Shown here in pieces: positions 33,674-43,558 of a stretch of 64,000 nucleotides of DNA. The stretch spans positions 1 to 64,000 of the forward strand of contig NZ_JAIWPR010000030.1 of NCBI RefSeq assembly GCF_021191635.1, written 5' to 3'. The stretch is from Alterluteimonas quercicellularis. GTDB taxonomy: Bacteria; Pseudomonadota; Gammaproteobacteria; Xanthomonadales; Xanthomonadaceae. Each line of letters opens with the position of its first letter. Position 1 is the stretch's first letter. Below the pieces are notes generated by a model that searched no databases, was not told the origin of the DNA, and saw only the letters and a program-made list of their open reading frames with translations. A program made the position numbers and the translations under genes.

Positions 33674-35935
33674 TCAGAAGCCGATGTTCATCGAGACGAA
33701 GTAGGTCCGGCCGGGCTCGTTGTAGGTCGCCGCGCCGGCGTAGCTGCTGTTGGATTCGCGGAACAGCCGCTTGTCGAACAGGTTGACGACGCCTGCGCCG
33801 AGGCTGACGGTGCCGGTGATCCGGTAGCGGCCGCTGAGGCCCCACACGCTGTAGGGATCGCGCACCGCACGCAGCGCCGAGCAGTCCTCGACGCCCGCCT
33901 CGCTGCAACGGTCGTCGTTGTTCATGTCGCGGGTCGCCGGCGCCTGGCGGCCGTAGAAGGTGCCGGTCAGCAGCAGCGACAGCTTCTCCGTCGCCTGCCA
34001 GTCGAGCGAGGTGTTGACCGTGTACTCGGGGATGACCGAGAGCGGCTGGCCGGTCTCCTCGTTCTCGTTCTCGATCATGTAGGTGACGTTGGTGTTCCAC
34101 TTCAGCACGTCGCCGCCATCGCCCAGCAGCGGCACGTTGACGTTGCCCTCCAGGCCCTGCACCACCGCCTCGGGCGCGTTCTCCCACTCGAACACGCGGG
34201 CGGTGCCGCCGATCGTCGTGCCCACGGGGACGTAGCCGGCGATGATCTTGTCCTCGTAGTCGTTGTGGAACCAGGTCAGCGAGGCGTGCCAGCCGCTGAG
34301 CGGCGCCCACTCCACGCCGATCTCCTTGTTGAGGCTGGTCTCGGGGTCGAGGTCCGGGTTGCCGAGGATATAGCAGCCCTGGCCGAGGCTCGGGTAGTTG
34401 TCCGGGCAGCCGAAGCCCATGGTGTAGTACAGGTAGTTCGGGTTGGACTGGTAGAGGTTGGGCGCCTTGAACGCGCGCGCCACGCCGCCCTTCAGCTTCA
34501 CGTCGCCGGCGATCGCGTACTGCACGTTGAGGCTGGGGCTGGCGTTGTTGCCGAACTGGCTGTGGTGGTCGAAGCGCAGGCCGGGGGTCAGGACCCAGCG
34601 CTCGCCGAGGTAGACGTTGTCCTCGACGAAGACGGCGCTGAGCTGCGCGTCGGCCTTGCCGCCGCCGCGGTCGGGGTCGAGGCCGGGGATGCCGCCGCCG
34701 TTGCCGCCCGACTGCGACATCGAGTACGGGTCTTCCAGGCGGCTGTCGCGGTGCTCGAAGCCGAGCGTCCAGACGTTCTCGACGCCGCCCAGCGTGGTCG
34801 GCAGGTTGATCTCGCCGTCGATGCCGGCGTTGCGCAGGCGCGAGGTGGACCAGGTGTCGGCGTTGCCGATGCTGCCCTCCGGGCCGCCGGCCAGGCCTTC
34901 GTTGAGGCGCTTGTTGTTGGTCGCCTCGTAGGAGACCGTCAGCCGCGAGGTGTTGTCGCCCCAGCGGCCGCGGTGGGTCAGCGCGCCGGTGTTGCGGTAC
35001 ATGCGGTTGGTCTCCGCCCCGGCCTCGGCGAGTTCGGTCAGCAGCGGCGTGCCGTCCAGGCTCACCGCGCGGTCGCCGGCGTAGATGTTGCCCTGGCGGC
35101 TGGCCGCGCCCTCGAGCTCGAGCACGTGGTCGTCGCTGAGGTCCCAGCGCAGCAGGGCGTTGACGTCCTGGTTGCGCACGCCCTCGCGGCCGGCCGGCGG
35201 GGTGACGCCGCTGGCGTAGTCGGCGTTGAGGTCGAGCGAGTCGGCGTCGGTCCTGGCGAGGTTGCCGTACAGGCGGAACGACAGGTTCTCGGCGAGCGGC
35301 CCGCTGAGGGTGACGCCGGCGCGCTGGCTGCCGCCCTCGTCGCCGTGCTGCGGCACCTGGCCGTAGAGGTTGAGCGAGCCGGTGAGGTCGCCGGTCGGGC
35401 GCCGGGTGATGATGTTGACCACGCCGCCCGAGGCGCCGGAGCCGTAGCGGGCCGCGGCCGGTCCGCGCAGCACCTCGATGCGCTCGACCGCCTCGGCCGG
35501 CACCCAGTTGGTGTCGCCGCGGGTGTTGCGCTCGCCGCTGCGGCCCATGCGGATCGAATCGCGCGAGCCGACGGGGCGGCCGTCGATCAGGATCAGGGTG
35601 TTCTCCGGGCCCATGCCGCGCAGGTCGATCTGGCGGTTGTTGCCGTACTGGCCGGAGGCGCTGTTGCCGGTCAGGTTGACGCCCGGCATGGTGCGCAGCA
35701 GCTCGGACAGGTCGTTGGCCGGCGGGCGGCGCTCGATGTCCTCGCGGGTGATGATCGAGGTGCCCAGCGCCTGCCGGGCGATCTGCTCGGCGGTGACGTG
35801 GACGGTGTCGAAGGTGGTGGCCTCGTCCTCGTCGGCCGGCGTCTGCGCGGCGAGCGGCGCGGACAGGGCCAGCGCGATGCAGGCGGAGAGCGACGCCTGC
35901 CGCGGGCGCGCGCGGAGCGGAGAGGGGTTGCGCAT
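33674..35935 (-). CDS. TonB-dependent catecholate siderophore receptor (copy 1)
   Basis: 753 aa from ATG 35935, directly before a signal peptide (SLSACIALALSAPLAAQ). A TonB-box-like FDTVHVTAEQ follows. The plug domain has NRQIDLRGMGPENTLILIDGRPVGSRDSIRMGRSGERNTRGDTNWVPAEAVERIEVLRGPAAARYGSGASGGVVNIIT, the FepA/PfeA signature. The 22-strand barrel ends in FVSMNIGF. It is nearly identical to the next gene along most of its length. It should import ferric enterobactin-like chelates. The gene is followed by the esterase and methyltransferase, and a Fur-like box lies 96 bases upstream. Confidence 0.93.
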   Translation of the reverse strand: MRNPSPLRARPRQASLSACIALALSAPLAAQTPADEDEATTFDTVHVTAEQIARQALGTSIITREDIERRPPANDLSELLRTMPGVNLTGNSASGQYGNNRQIDLRGMGPENTLILIDGRPVGSRDSIRMGRSGERNTRGDTNWVPAEAVERIEVLRGPAAARYGSGASGGVVNIITRRPTGDLTGSLNLYGQVPQHGDEGGSQRAGVTLSGPLAENLSFRLYGNLARTDADSLDLNADYASGVTPPAGREGVRNQDVNALLRWDLSDDHVLELEGAASRQGNIYAGDRAVSLDGTPLLTELAEAGAETNRMYRNTGALTHRGRWGDNTSRLTVSYEATNNKRLNEGLAGGPEGSIGNADTWSTSRLRNAGIDGEINLPTTLGGVENVWTLGFEHRDSRLEDPYSMSQSGGNGGGIPGLDPDRGGGKADAQLSAVFVEDNVYLGERWVLTPGLRFDHHSQFGNNASPSLNVQYAIAGDVKLKGGVARAFKAPNLYQSNPNYLYYTMGFGCPDNYPSLGQGCYILGNPDLDPETSLNKEIGVEWAPLSGWHASLTWFHNDYEDKIIAGYVPVGTTIGGTARVFEWENAPEAVVQGLEGNVNVPLLGDGGDVLKWNTNVTYMIENENEETGQPLSVIPEYTVNTSLDWQATEKLSLLLTGTFYGRQAPATRDMNNDDRCSEAGVEDCSALRAVRDPYSVWGLSGRYRITGTVSLGAGVVNLFDKRLFRESNSSYAGAATYNEPGRTYFVSMNIGF

Positions 35936-36030
35936 CGGTGCGAGGGCTCCGTGGGCTGGACGCCGCGAGCCCGCGGCGTCGTCGCGGACGCGGCGGGCGG
36001 ACGAGCTGGTGAGGGGCATCGTAATGTGAA

Positions 36031-36045
36031 TGCGACTTGTTCTCA
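36031..36045. promoter_or_regulatory. Fur-like box upstream of receptor copy 1
   Basis: The plus strand reads TGCGACT-t-GTTCTCA, a 7-1-7 pattern partly matching the Fur consensus TGATAAT-n-ATTATCA. It sits 96 bases from the start codon and resembles the box upstream of copy 2. Confidence 0.5.
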
Positions 36046-36083
36046 ATCCCGGAGGCGGCGCGGGATCGCCTCCGGGAAGGACC

Positions 36084-38336
36084 TCAGAACCCGATGTTCA
36101 TGCTCACGAAGTAGGAGCGGCCGGGCTCGTTGTAGGTCGCGGCGCCGGCGCCGTTGCTGTTGGCCTCGCGGAACAGGCGCTTGTCGAAGAGGTTGTTGAC
36201 GCCCGCGCCCAGGCTGACCGTGCGGGTGATCCGGTAGCGGCCGCTCAGGCCCCAGAGGTTGTAGGAGCCGCGCGGGGTCAGCGCGGTGCAGACCGGTTCG
36301 GTGCCGGCGCAGCGCGGATCGTTGTTCATGTCGAGGGTCGCGGGTTCCTGGCGGCCGTAGAAGGTGCCGGTCAGCAGCAGCGAGAGGTTCTCGGTCGCCT
36401 GCCAGTCGAGCGAGGTGTTGACCGTGTACTCGGGGATGATCGACAGCGGCTGGCCGGTCTCCTCGTTCTCGTTCTCGATCATGTAGGTGAGGTTGGTGTT
36501 CCACTTCAGCACCTCGCCGCGGGCGCCGAGCAGCGGGACGTTGACGTTGCCCTCCAGGCCCTGCACCACCGCCTCGGGGGCGTTCTCCCACTGGAACACA
36601 CGCGCGCGGCCGTCGGCGGTGGTGCCGACCGGGATGTAGCCGGCGACGATCTTGTCCTCGTAGTCGTTGTGGAAGTACGTCAGCGAGGCGTGCCAGCCGC
36701 TGGTCGGCGCCCATTCCACGCCGATCTCCTTGTTGAGGCTGGTCTCCGGATCGAGGTCGGCGTTGCCCTGGATGTAGCAGCCCGCGCCGAGGCTGGGGTA
36801 GTTGTCCGGGCAGCCGTTGCCCATGGTGTAGTAGAGGTAGTTGGGGTTGGACTGGTAGAGGTTGGGCGCCTTGAACGCGCGCGCCACGCCGCCCTTGAGC
36901 TTGACGTCGTGGCCGAGGTCGTATTGCACGTTGAGGCTGGGGCTGGCGTTGTTGCCGAACTGGCTGTGGTGGTCGAAGCGCAGGCCGGGGGTGACGATCC
37001 AGCGCTCGCCGGCGTAGATGTTGTCCTCGACGAACACCGCGCTGAGCTGCGCGTCCGACTTGCCGCCGCCGCGGTCCGGGTCGAGGCCGGGGATGCCGCC
37101 GCCGTTGCTGCCCGACTGCGAGACCGAGAACGGGTCCTCCAGGCGGCTGTCGCGGTGCTCGAAGCCGACCGTCCAGATGTTGTCGACGCCGCCCAGCACG
37201 GTCGGGATGTTGACCTCGCCGTCCAGCGTGTAGTTGCGCAGGCGCGAGGTGGACCAGCCGCTGGCGGTGTTGATGCTGCCCTCCGTGGCGCCGGCCAGGC
37301 CCTCGTTGAGGCGCTTGTTGTTGGTGCCCTCGAAGGCCAGCGACAGCCGCGAGGTGTTGTCGCCCCAGCGGCCGCGGTGGGTGACCGCGGCGGTGTTGCG
37401 GTACATGCGGTTGGTCTCGACGCCGGCGTTGGCCAGCTCGGTCAGCAGGTCGCTGCCGCCGCCGCTGACCGCGCGGTCGCCGGCGTAGATGTTGCCCTGG
37501 CGGCTGGTCGCGCCCTCGAACTCGAGCACGTGGTCGTCGTTGAGGTCCCAGCGCAGCAGGGCGTTGACGTCCTTGTTGCGCACGCCTTCGCGGCCCGCCG
37601 GCGGGGTGACGCCGCTGGCGTAGTCGGCGTTGAGGTCGAGCGAGTCGGCGTCGGTCTTGGCGAGATTGCCGTACAGGCGGAACGACAGGTTCTCGGTGAG
37701 CGGCCCGCTGAGCTGCACGCCGGCGCGCTGGCTGCCGCCTTCCTCGCCGTGGGCGGGGACCAGGCCGTACAGGTTCAGCGAGCCGGTCAGCTCGCCGGTC
37801 GGCCGCTTGGTGATGATGTTGACCACGCCGCCGGCGGCGCCGGAGCCGTAGCGGGCCGCGGCCGGGCCGCGCAGCACGTCGATGCGCTCGATCGCCTCGG
37901 CCGGCACCCAGTTGGTGTCGCCGCGGGTGTTGCGCTCGCCGCTGCGGCCCATGCGGATCGAGTCGCGCGAGCCGATCGGCTTGCCGTCGACCAGGATCAG
38001 GGTGTTCTCCGGGCCCATGCCGCGCAGGTCGATCTGGCGGTTGTTGCCGTACTGGCCGGAGGCGCTGTTGCCGGTCAGGTTGACGCCCGGCATGGTGCGC
38101 AGCAGCTCGGACAGGTCGTTGGCCGGCGGGCGGCGCTCGATGTCCTCGGCGGTGATGGTGGAGGTGCCCAGCGCCTGCCGGGCGATCTGCTCGGCGGTGA
38201 CGTGGACGGTGTCGAAGGTGGTCGCCTCGTCCTCGCCGGCGGCGGGCGTCTGCGCGGCGAGCGGAGCGGACAGGGCCAGGGCGATGGCGGCGGAGAGCGC
38301 GGGCAGGCGAGGGGAGAGGCGGGCAGGACGGGACAT
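36084..38336 (-). CDS. TonB-dependent catecholate siderophore receptor (copy 2)
   Basis: 750 aa. Signal peptide ~1-28 (LSAAIALALSAPLAAQ), TonB-box-like FDTVHVTAEQ, and the same FepA/PfeA plug signature as copy 1 (GMGPENTLILVDGKPIGSRDS). The barrel ends in FVSMNIGF. Differences from copy 1 gather in short segments likely to be loops (MNNDPRCAGTEPVCTALTPRGS versus MNNDDRCSEAGVEDCSALRAV at the same place). ATG 38336. It is divergent from the siderophore synthesis operon across a region with two Fur-like boxes. Copy 1 starts 148 bases past its stop with its own box. Confidence 0.94.
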   Translation of the reverse strand: MSRPARLSPRLPALSAAIALALSAPLAAQTPAAGEDEATTFDTVHVTAEQIARQALGTSTITAEDIERRPPANDLSELLRTMPGVNLTGNSASGQYGNNRQIDLRGMGPENTLILVDGKPIGSRDSIRMGRSGERNTRGDTNWVPAEAIERIDVLRGPAAARYGSGAAGGVVNIITKRPTGELTGSLNLYGLVPAHGEEGGSQRAGVQLSGPLTENLSFRLYGNLAKTDADSLDLNADYASGVTPPAGREGVRNKDVNALLRWDLNDDHVLEFEGATSRQGNIYAGDRAVSGGGSDLLTELANAGVETNRMYRNTAAVTHRGRWGDNTSRLSLAFEGTNNKRLNEGLAGATEGSINTASGWSTSRLRNYTLDGEVNIPTVLGGVDNIWTVGFEHRDSRLEDPFSVSQSGSNGGGIPGLDPDRGGGKSDAQLSAVFVEDNIYAGERWIVTPGLRFDHHSQFGNNASPSLNVQYDLGHDVKLKGGVARAFKAPNLYQSNPNYLYYTMGNGCPDNYPSLGAGCYIQGNADLDPETSLNKEIGVEWAPTSGWHASLTYFHNDYEDKIVAGYIPVGTTADGRARVFQWENAPEAVVQGLEGNVNVPLLGARGEVLKWNTNLTYMIENENEETGQPLSIIPEYTVNTSLDWQATENLSLLLTGTFYGRQEPATLDMNNDPRCAGTEPVCTALTPRGSYNLWGLSGRYRITRTVSLGAGVNNLFDKRLFREANSNGAGAATYNEPGRSYFVSMNIGF

Positions 38337-38439
38337 GGCGGGATTTCCGGCGACCTTGGGAGTGAGGAGCGTCTCGGGCGGCGGCGGAGACGGGATGTGG
38401 GACGGCCGCGGGGCGGCTAGTTGTTAATGATACGTTGAA

Positions 38440-38454
38440 TGCGAATAGTTCTCA
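38440..38454. promoter_or_regulatory. Fur-like box upstream of receptor copy 2
   Basis: The plus strand reads TGCGAAT-a-GTTCTCA (minus: TGAGAAC-t-ATTCGCA), close to the 7-1-7 Fur pattern. It is 104 bases from the receptor start, in a locally AT-rich patch. Confidence 0.6.
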
Positions 38455-38512
38455 ATAAAATGTGACGGGCAGCAGGCTGCGACCCGATCGGAGCGGATGA
38501 TCGGGTCGGAAA

Positions 38513-38527
38513 TGAGACCTGTTATCA
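38513..38527. promoter_or_regulatory. Fur-like box upstream of siderophore operon
   Basis: TGAGACC-t-GTTATCA, a 7-1-7 near-palindrome of Fur type, lies 92 bases before the exporter start. It would place the exporter-ent operon under iron repression. Confidence 0.6.
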
Positions 38528-38618
38528 TTCGTCGGCTGCCGCCCACCCGCCTCGCGCGCCGGGCGTCGCCCGTCGCCGGCGGCCGCCGCGGCCTCCCCCC
38601 AGTACGTCCGAGATTCCG

Positions 38619-39830
38619 ATGCCTGCCGACCCCACCCCGCGCTCCGCCGTCCCGGGCCTGCCGGCGCTGGTGTTCACCGCGCTCGCGGGGACGATGGCGA
38701 TGATGGCCTTCGTCGCCGTGATCGGCCCGGTGGTGCGCGTGCTGGGCCTGGCCGAGTGGCATGCCGGGCTGTCGGTCACCGCCGCCGGCGTGCTGTGGAT
38801 GCTGGCCGCGCGCCGCTGGGGCGCGCTGAGCGACCGCATCGGCCGCAAGCGCGTGCTGCTGATCGCGCTGGCGGCCTACGCCCTGGTCTACGTCGCCATG
38901 GCGGTGTTCGTGGACCTGGCGCTGCGCCATCCGCCGGCGGTGCTGGTCTCGGTGGCGGTGCTGGTCGGCACGCGCGCGCTGGTGGGCCTGTTCTACGCCG
39001 CGGTGCCGCCGACCGCTTCGGCGCTGGTCGCCGACGCGGTGCCGGCGGGCCAGCGCGCCGGGGTGATGGCGCGGCTGGGCGCCGCCAACGCGCTGGGCAT
39101 GGTGCTGGGCCCGGCCGCGGCCGGGTGGATCGCCGCCCGCGGCATCGCGGTCTCGCTCTACCTGGCGGCGCTGCTGCCGCTGGTGTCCCTGATCGCGCTG
39201 TGGTGGCGGCTGCCGGACGCGCCGCCGCCGCAGCGCCCGGCCTCGGGGCCGCGGCCGGTGCTGGCGATGCTCGACCGCCGCCTGCGGCTGCCGGTGTACG
39301 CGGTGTTCGCGGCGATGGTGTCGGTGACCATCGCGCAGGTGGCGGTGGGCTTCTTCGCCATCGACCGCCTCGGGCTGTCGCCGCTGGACGGCGCCCGCGC
39401 GGCCGGCCTGTCGCTGACCGCGGTGGGCGTGGGGCTGATCGTCGCGCAGGCGCTGGTGATGCGGTTGAAGTCGGTGCCGCCGGCGCGCTGGATCGCCCTG
39501 GGCGCGCTGGTGTCGGCGTTCGGCTTCGCCTCGGTGTCGCTGGTGGCCGTGCAGTGGCAGCTGCTGGCGGCCTACGGCGTCGCCGCCTTCGGCATGGGCT
39601 TCGTGTTCCCCTCGTTCCAGGCACTGACCGCCGATTCGGTGGAGGCGCACGAGCAGGGCGCCGCCGCCGGCACCGTCGCCTCGGTGCAGGGCCTGGGGAT
39701 GGTGGTCGGCCCGATGGCCGGTACGCTGCTCTACCGGTGGTCGCCGAACGCGCCCTACCTGCTGGTCGGCGCGGTGCTGCTGGTGCTCGCCGCGGCCGCC
39801 GCCCTGCATCCCGCCGAGGCGGCGCCGTGA
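38619..39830 (+). CDS. MFS exporter, probable siderophore efflux
   Basis: 403 aa with twelve membrane segments. MFS motif A is [21 protein letters not shown] (loop 2-3) and motif C-like [22 protein letters not shown] lies in helix 5. It is the first gene of the siderophore run and its stop overlaps the entC start (GTGA). By position it corresponds to EntS, the enterobactin exporter, but the sequence looks more like a general DHA1-type drug/proton antiporter, so the symbol is left blank. Expression should be iron-repressed through the upstream box. Confidence 0.87.
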   Translation: MPADPTPRSAVPGLPALVFTALAGTMAMMAFVAVIGPVVRVLGLAEWHAGLSVTAAGVLWMLAARRWGALSDRIGRKRVLLIALAAYALVYVAMAVFVDLALRHPPAVLVSVAVLVGTRALVGLFYAAVPPTASALVADAVPAGQRAGVMARLGAANALGMVLGPAAAGWIAARGIAVSLYLAALLPLVSLIALWWRLPDAPPPQRPASGPRPVLAMLDRRLRLPVYAVFAAMVSVTIAQVAVGFFAIDRLGLSPLDGARAAGLSLTAVGVGLIVAQALVMRLKSVPPARWIALGALVSAFGFASVSLVAVQWQLLAAYGVAAFGMGFVFPSFQALTADSVEAHEQGAAAGTVASVQGLGMVVGPMAGTLLYRWSPNAPYLLVGAVLLVLAAAAALHPAEAAP

Positions 39831-41038
39831 GCGAATCGTTCCACGCCGGCGCCGCCGCGGCGGCCGAGCCCGCCGGCCCGGCGGACGGATCGGAGGACGC
39901 CGCGCTGTTCCGGCTGCACGCGCCGCTGCGCCGGCTGGAAGCCACGGGCCGCCTCGCCGCGCTGCCGGCGGGGCCGGCCGCCACGCTCGGCGAACGCGCG
40001 CGCGCCTTCTTCGCGGCGCCCAGGCCCGGCCCGGCGCTGCTGGTCGGCGCGCTGCCGTTCGATCCGCGCCACGACGACGCGCTGTACCAGCCGGCGCGGC
40101 TGTCGGCGGGTCCGGCCCCGTCCGCGCCGGCGGCGCGGCCCGCGTTCGCCGGCGACGCCGTCGCCGAGCCCGCCGCCGGCGACTATGCCGCGGCCGTGGC
40201 CCGCTGCGTCGAGCGCCTGCGCGAGGCGGCCGGGCCGTCGCCGCTGCGCAAGGTGGTGCTGGCGCGCAGCCTGCGCCTGCAGGCGCGCGCGGAGGTCGAC
40301 CCGCGCACCCTGGCCGCGCGGCTGGGCGAGGACGCCAGCGTCACCACCTACGTGGCGCCGCTGCCGGTCGCCGCCGGCGAGGCGCCGGCCTGGCTGGTGG
40401 GCGCCACGCCCGAACTGCTGGTGTCGCGCCGCGGCGAGGCGGTCGCCTCGCATCCGCTGGCCGGCTCCGCGCGCCGCTGCGCCGACGCCGGCGAGGACGC
40501 CCGCGCCGCCGAGGCGCTGCTGGCCTCGGCCAAGGACCACGACGAGCACCGCTACGTGGTCGAGGCGATCCTCGACGCGCTGGCGCCGCTGTGCCGGCAG
40601 CTGCAGGCGCCGGCGCGGCCGTCGCTGCACGCCACCGCCACCATGTGGCACCTGGGCACGCGCATCGCCGGCACGCTGAAGGACCCGGCCGTCTCCGCGG
40701 CCGCGCTCGCCGGCCTGCTGCACCCGACCCCCGCGGTCTGCGGCACGCCGCGGCTGCCCGCGCTGGAGGCGATCCGTGCGCTGGAACCGGTGGACCGCGG
40801 CTTCTACGCCGGTGCGGTCGGCTGGACCGACGCCGCCGGCGACGGCGACTGGTACGTCTCGATCCGCTGCGCGCGCGTGCAGGCGCGCGCCATGCGCCTG
40901 TTCGCGGGGGCGGGTATCGTGGCGGGTTCGCAGCCCGCGCTCGAGGTGGACGAGACCGCCGCCAAGTTCATGGCGCTGCTGAACGCGCTCGGCCTGGACG
41001 ACGTGCGCGCCGCCCGACCCGATCGAGGAGTGGAATGA
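39827..41038 (+). CDS. entC: Isochorismate synthase
   Basis: 403 aa from GTG 39827 in a GTGA overlap with the exporter. It converts chorismate to isochorismate, the first step of 2,3-dihydroxybenzoate synthesis. Family motifs: [63 protein letters not shown], and [22 protein letters not shown] at the Mg-binding region, ending [18 protein letters not shown]. The first ~40 residues are Ala-rich and poorly conserved. ATGA overlap with entE. Confidence 0.95.
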   Translation: MSESFHAGAAAAAEPAGPADGSEDAALFRLHAPLRRLEATGRLAALPAGPAATLGERARAFFAAPRPGPALLVGALPFDPRHDDALYQPARLSAGPAPSAPAARPAFAGDAVAEPAAGDYAAAVARCVERLREAAGPSPLRKVVLARSLRLQARAEVDPRTLAARLGEDASVTTYVAPLPVAAGEAPAWLVGATPELLVSRRGEAVASHPLAGSARRCADAGEDARAAEALLASAKDHDEHRYVVEAILDALAPLCRQLQAPARPSLHATATMWHLGTRIAGTLKDPAVSAAALAGLLHPTPAVCGTPRLPALEAIRALEPVDRGFYAGAVGWTDAAGDGDWYVSIRCARVQARAMRLFAGAGIVAGSQPALEVDETAAKFMALLNALGLDDVRAARPDRGVE

Positions 41039-42681
41039 GCGAACCCGCCGACACCCGCCTGCCGCTGCGCCAGGTCTGGCCCGACGACTTCGTGGCCCGC
41101 TACCGCGCCGCCGGCCATTGGCGCGGCGAGACCTTCCCCGGCTTCCTGCGCGATCGCGCGCAGCGCTTCGCCGACGACGTCGCCGTGGTCGGCGGCGACG
41201 TGCGCTGGACCTATGCGCAGCTGTGGGCCGAGGCCGAGCGCATCGCCGCCGGGCTGCTGGCCAGCGGTCTGGCGCCGGGCGACCGGGTGGTCGTGCAACT
41301 GGGCAACGTGCCGGCGTTCGTCGCCGTGGTCTGCGCGCTGTTCCGCGCGCAACTGGTGCCCGTCTACGCGCTGCCCGCGCACCGGCTGACCGAGGTCGCG
41401 CACTTCGCGCGCCGCGCCGAGGCCGGCGCCTACGTCTGCGCCGAGCGCTACGAGACCTTCGACTACCGCACGCTGGCGCGCGACCTGCAGGCCGAGGTGC
41501 CGGCGGTGCGGCACGTGTTCGTCGTCGGCGACGCGCAGGAGTTCGCGGCGCTCGACGCGCTCGACGGCGACCGCGGCGCGCTGCCCGGCGATCCCGATCC
41601 GCAGTCGGTCGCGTTCCTGCAGATCTCCGGCGGCAGCACCGGGCTGTCGAAGCTGATCCCGCGCACCCACGACGACTACATCTACAGCTTCCGCGCCAGC
41701 AACGCGATCTGCGGGATCGGCCGCGACAGCGCGTACCTGGTCGCGCTGCCGGCCGCGCACAACTTCCCGATGAGCTCGCCGGGCTTCTTCGGTGCGCTCT
41801 ACGCCGGCGCACGCGTGGTGCTGAGTCCCGGGCCGGGCCCGGACGCGGCGTTCCCGCTGATCGCGCGCGAGCGGGTGACCTGCGTCGGCCTGGTGCCGCC
41901 GCTGGCGCTGCTGTGGGCCGACGCCGCGGCGAAGACGCCGCACGACCTGTCGAGCCTGCGCGTGGTGCAGGTCGGCGGCGCCAAGCTGGTGCCCGAGGCC
42001 GCGCGCCGGGTGATCGCCGGCCTGGGCTGCACGCTGCAGCAGGTGTTCGGCATGGCCGAGGGGCTGGTCAACTACACGCGCCTGGACGACCCCGAGGACA
42101 TCGTGGTCCACACCCAGGGCCGGCCGATCAGCCCGGACGACGAGGTGCTGGTGGTGGACGACCACGGCGATCCGGTGCCCGACGGCGTCACCGGACACCT
42201 GCTCGCGCGCGGGCCGTACACCATCCGCGCCTACCACAACGATGCGGCGGCCAACGCGCGCTCGTTCACCAACGACGGCTACTACCGCACCGGCGACATG
42301 GTCCAGCGCACCGCCGGCGGCGATCTCGTCGTGCAGGGGCGGGCGACCGACCACATCAACCGCGCCGGCGAGAAGATCTCGGCCGAGGAGATCGAGGACC
42401 ACCTGCTCGCGCACCCGCAGGTGTTCGATGCCGCGGTGGTGTCGGTCCCCGACGACTTCCTCGGCGAGCGCAGCTGCGCGTTCGTCATTCCCGGCGATGC
42501 GAAGCCGCGCCCGGCCGAGCTGAAGGCCTGGGTGCGCGGCCGCGGGCTGGCGGCGTTCAAGGTGCCGGACCAGATCGTGTTCGTGGACGCCTTCGGCACC
42601 ACCGCCGTCGGCAAGGTCAGCCGCCGCGAGCTGCGCGCGCAGCTGCGAGAACGGTTCCTTTCCGGACAGGAGGCCTCCTGA
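41035..42681 (+). CDS. entE: 2,3-dihydroxybenzoate-AMP ligase
   Basis: 548 aa stand-alone adenylation enzyme that activates 2,3-DHB and loads it on the aryl carrier protein. ATP-binding motif SGGSTGLSK at residues 198-206; aryl-acid signatures [45 protein letters not shown] and [20 protein letters not shown]; catalytic lysine region [12 protein letters not shown] near the end. Length is typical of EntE/DhbE. GAGGAG lies before the ATG. Its stop overlaps the entB start (TGATG). Confidence 0.95.
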   Translation: MSEPADTRLPLRQVWPDDFVARYRAAGHWRGETFPGFLRDRAQRFADDVAVVGGDVRWTYAQLWAEAERIAAGLLASGLAPGDRVVVQLGNVPAFVAVVCALFRAQLVPVYALPAHRLTEVAHFARRAEAGAYVCAERYETFDYRTLARDLQAEVPAVRHVFVVGDAQEFAALDALDGDRGALPGDPDPQSVAFLQISGGSTGLSKLIPRTHDDYIYSFRASNAICGIGRDSAYLVALPAAHNFPMSSPGFFGALYAGARVVLSPGPGPDAAFPLIARERVTCVGLVPPLALLWADAAAKTPHDLSSLRVVQVGGAKLVPEAARRVIAGLGCTLQQVFGMAEGLVNYTRLDDPEDIVVHTQGRPISPDDEVLVVDDHGDPVPDGVTGHLLARGPYTIRAYHNDAAANARSFTNDGYYRTGDMVQRTAGGDLVVQGRATDHINRAGEKISAEEIEDHLLAHPQVFDAAVVSVPDDFLGERSCAFVIPGDAKPRPAELKAWVRGRGLAAFKVPDQIVFVDAFGTTAVGKVSRRELRAQLRERFLSGQEAS

Positions 42682-43316
42682 TGGGACTGCCGAGGATCGC
42701 GCCGTACCCGCTGCCGGTCGCCACCGACCTGCCGGCGCCGCGCGCGCCGTGGACGCCGCAGACCGGCCGCATCGCGCTGCTGGTGCACGACATGCAGCGC
42801 TACTTCCTGGCCGCCTACGATGCGCAAGCCGCGCCGATCGCGCCGGCGATCGCCCACCTCGCGCGGCTGCTCGCGCACGCGCGCGCGCTCGGCATCCCGG
42901 TGTTCTACACCGCCCAGCGCGGCGACCAGGACCGACGCGACCGCGGCCTGCAGGCCGACCTGTGGGGGCCGGGCATGCGCGCCAGCCACGAGCACGAGGC
43001 GATCGTCGATGCGCTGGCGCCGGCCGCCGGCGACCACGTGCTGGTCAAGCACCGCTACAGCGCGTTCCAGCGCAGCAACCTGGACGCGCTGATGCGCGCG
43101 CGCGGCCGCGACCAGCTGCTGATCGCCGGCGTCTACGCCCACATCGGCGTGCTCTCGACCGCGACCGAGGCGTTCCAGCGCGACATCCAACCGTTTGTCG
43201 CCGCCGACGCCGTCGCCGATTTCTCCCGCGCCGACCACGACATGGCGCTGCACTGGATCGCCCGCACCTGCGGCGTTCCGCTGACGACCGACCGGATCCT
43301 GGAAGCCCTGCAATGA
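42681..43316 (+). CDS. entB: Isochorismatase (EntB without carrier domain)
   Basis: 211 aa, matching only the N-terminal isochorismatase part of E. coli EntB (285 aa with its ArCP). It cleaves isochorismate to 2,3-dihydro-2,3-DHB. D37 (VHDMQRYF) and K123 (VLVKHRYSAF) are present. At the cysteine-hydrolase nucleophile position the sequence is GVYAHIGVLSTATEAF with no Cys, as in EntB/PhzD enzymes. The carrier domain is supplied by the next gene. AGGAGG precedes the ATG; ATGA overlap with the carrier gene. Confidence 0.93.
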   Translation: MGLPRIAPYPLPVATDLPAPRAPWTPQTGRIALLVHDMQRYFLAAYDAQAAPIAPAIAHLARLLAHARALGIPVFYTAQRGDQDRRDRGLQADLWGPGMRASHEHEAIVDALAPAAGDHVLVKHRYSAFQRSNLDALMRARGRDQLLIAGVYAHIGVLSTATEAFQRDIQPFVAADAVADFSRADHDMALHWIARTCGVPLTTDRILEALQ

Positions 43317-43558
43317 GCGAACCCCTGACCCTCGAGCGCATGCGCGCCGACATCGCCAAGCAGCTCGGCGAGGCGCCCGAGGACATCGGCGACGACGACG
43401 ACCTGATGGACCTGGGCCTGGACTCGATGCGCGTGCTCGGCCTGGTGATGACGTGGGGCGAGACCGGCCTGCCGCTGGAGTTCTCGCAGCTGGCCGAGCA
43501 CACCACGCTGGCCGGCTGGTGGGGCGTGGTGCGGGACCTGCAGCAGAAGACCGGCTGA
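43313..43558 (+). CDS. Free aryl carrier protein (EntB')
   Basis: 81 aa acyl-carrier fold. The phosphopantetheine serine is S38 in MDLGLDSMRVLGL. It replaces the C-terminal ArCP domain of E. coli EntB and would carry 2,3-DHB from EntE to the EntF condensation domain. It begins in an ATGA overlap with entB and ends in a TGATG overlap with entF. The equivalent in S. maltophilia is called entB'. The transferase needed to load its pantetheine arm is not in the window. Confidence 0.9.
   Translation: MSEPLTLERMRADIAKQLGEAPEDIGDDDDLMDLGLDSMRVLGLVMTWGETGLPLEFSQLAEHTTLAGWWGVVRDLQQKTG

Noticed and set aside
33524-38420. Long plus-strand ORFs (about 890 and 796 codons) opposite the two TonB receptors
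   Set aside because: They are antisense frames produced by strong third-position GC bias. Both receptors have full-length, recognisable products on the minus strand, and the antisense products have no domain pattern.
42681-43316. Inactivated isochorismatase because the nucleophilic Cys is missing
   Set aside because: EntB and PhzD-type enzymes naturally lack that Cys; the Asp and Lys are present.
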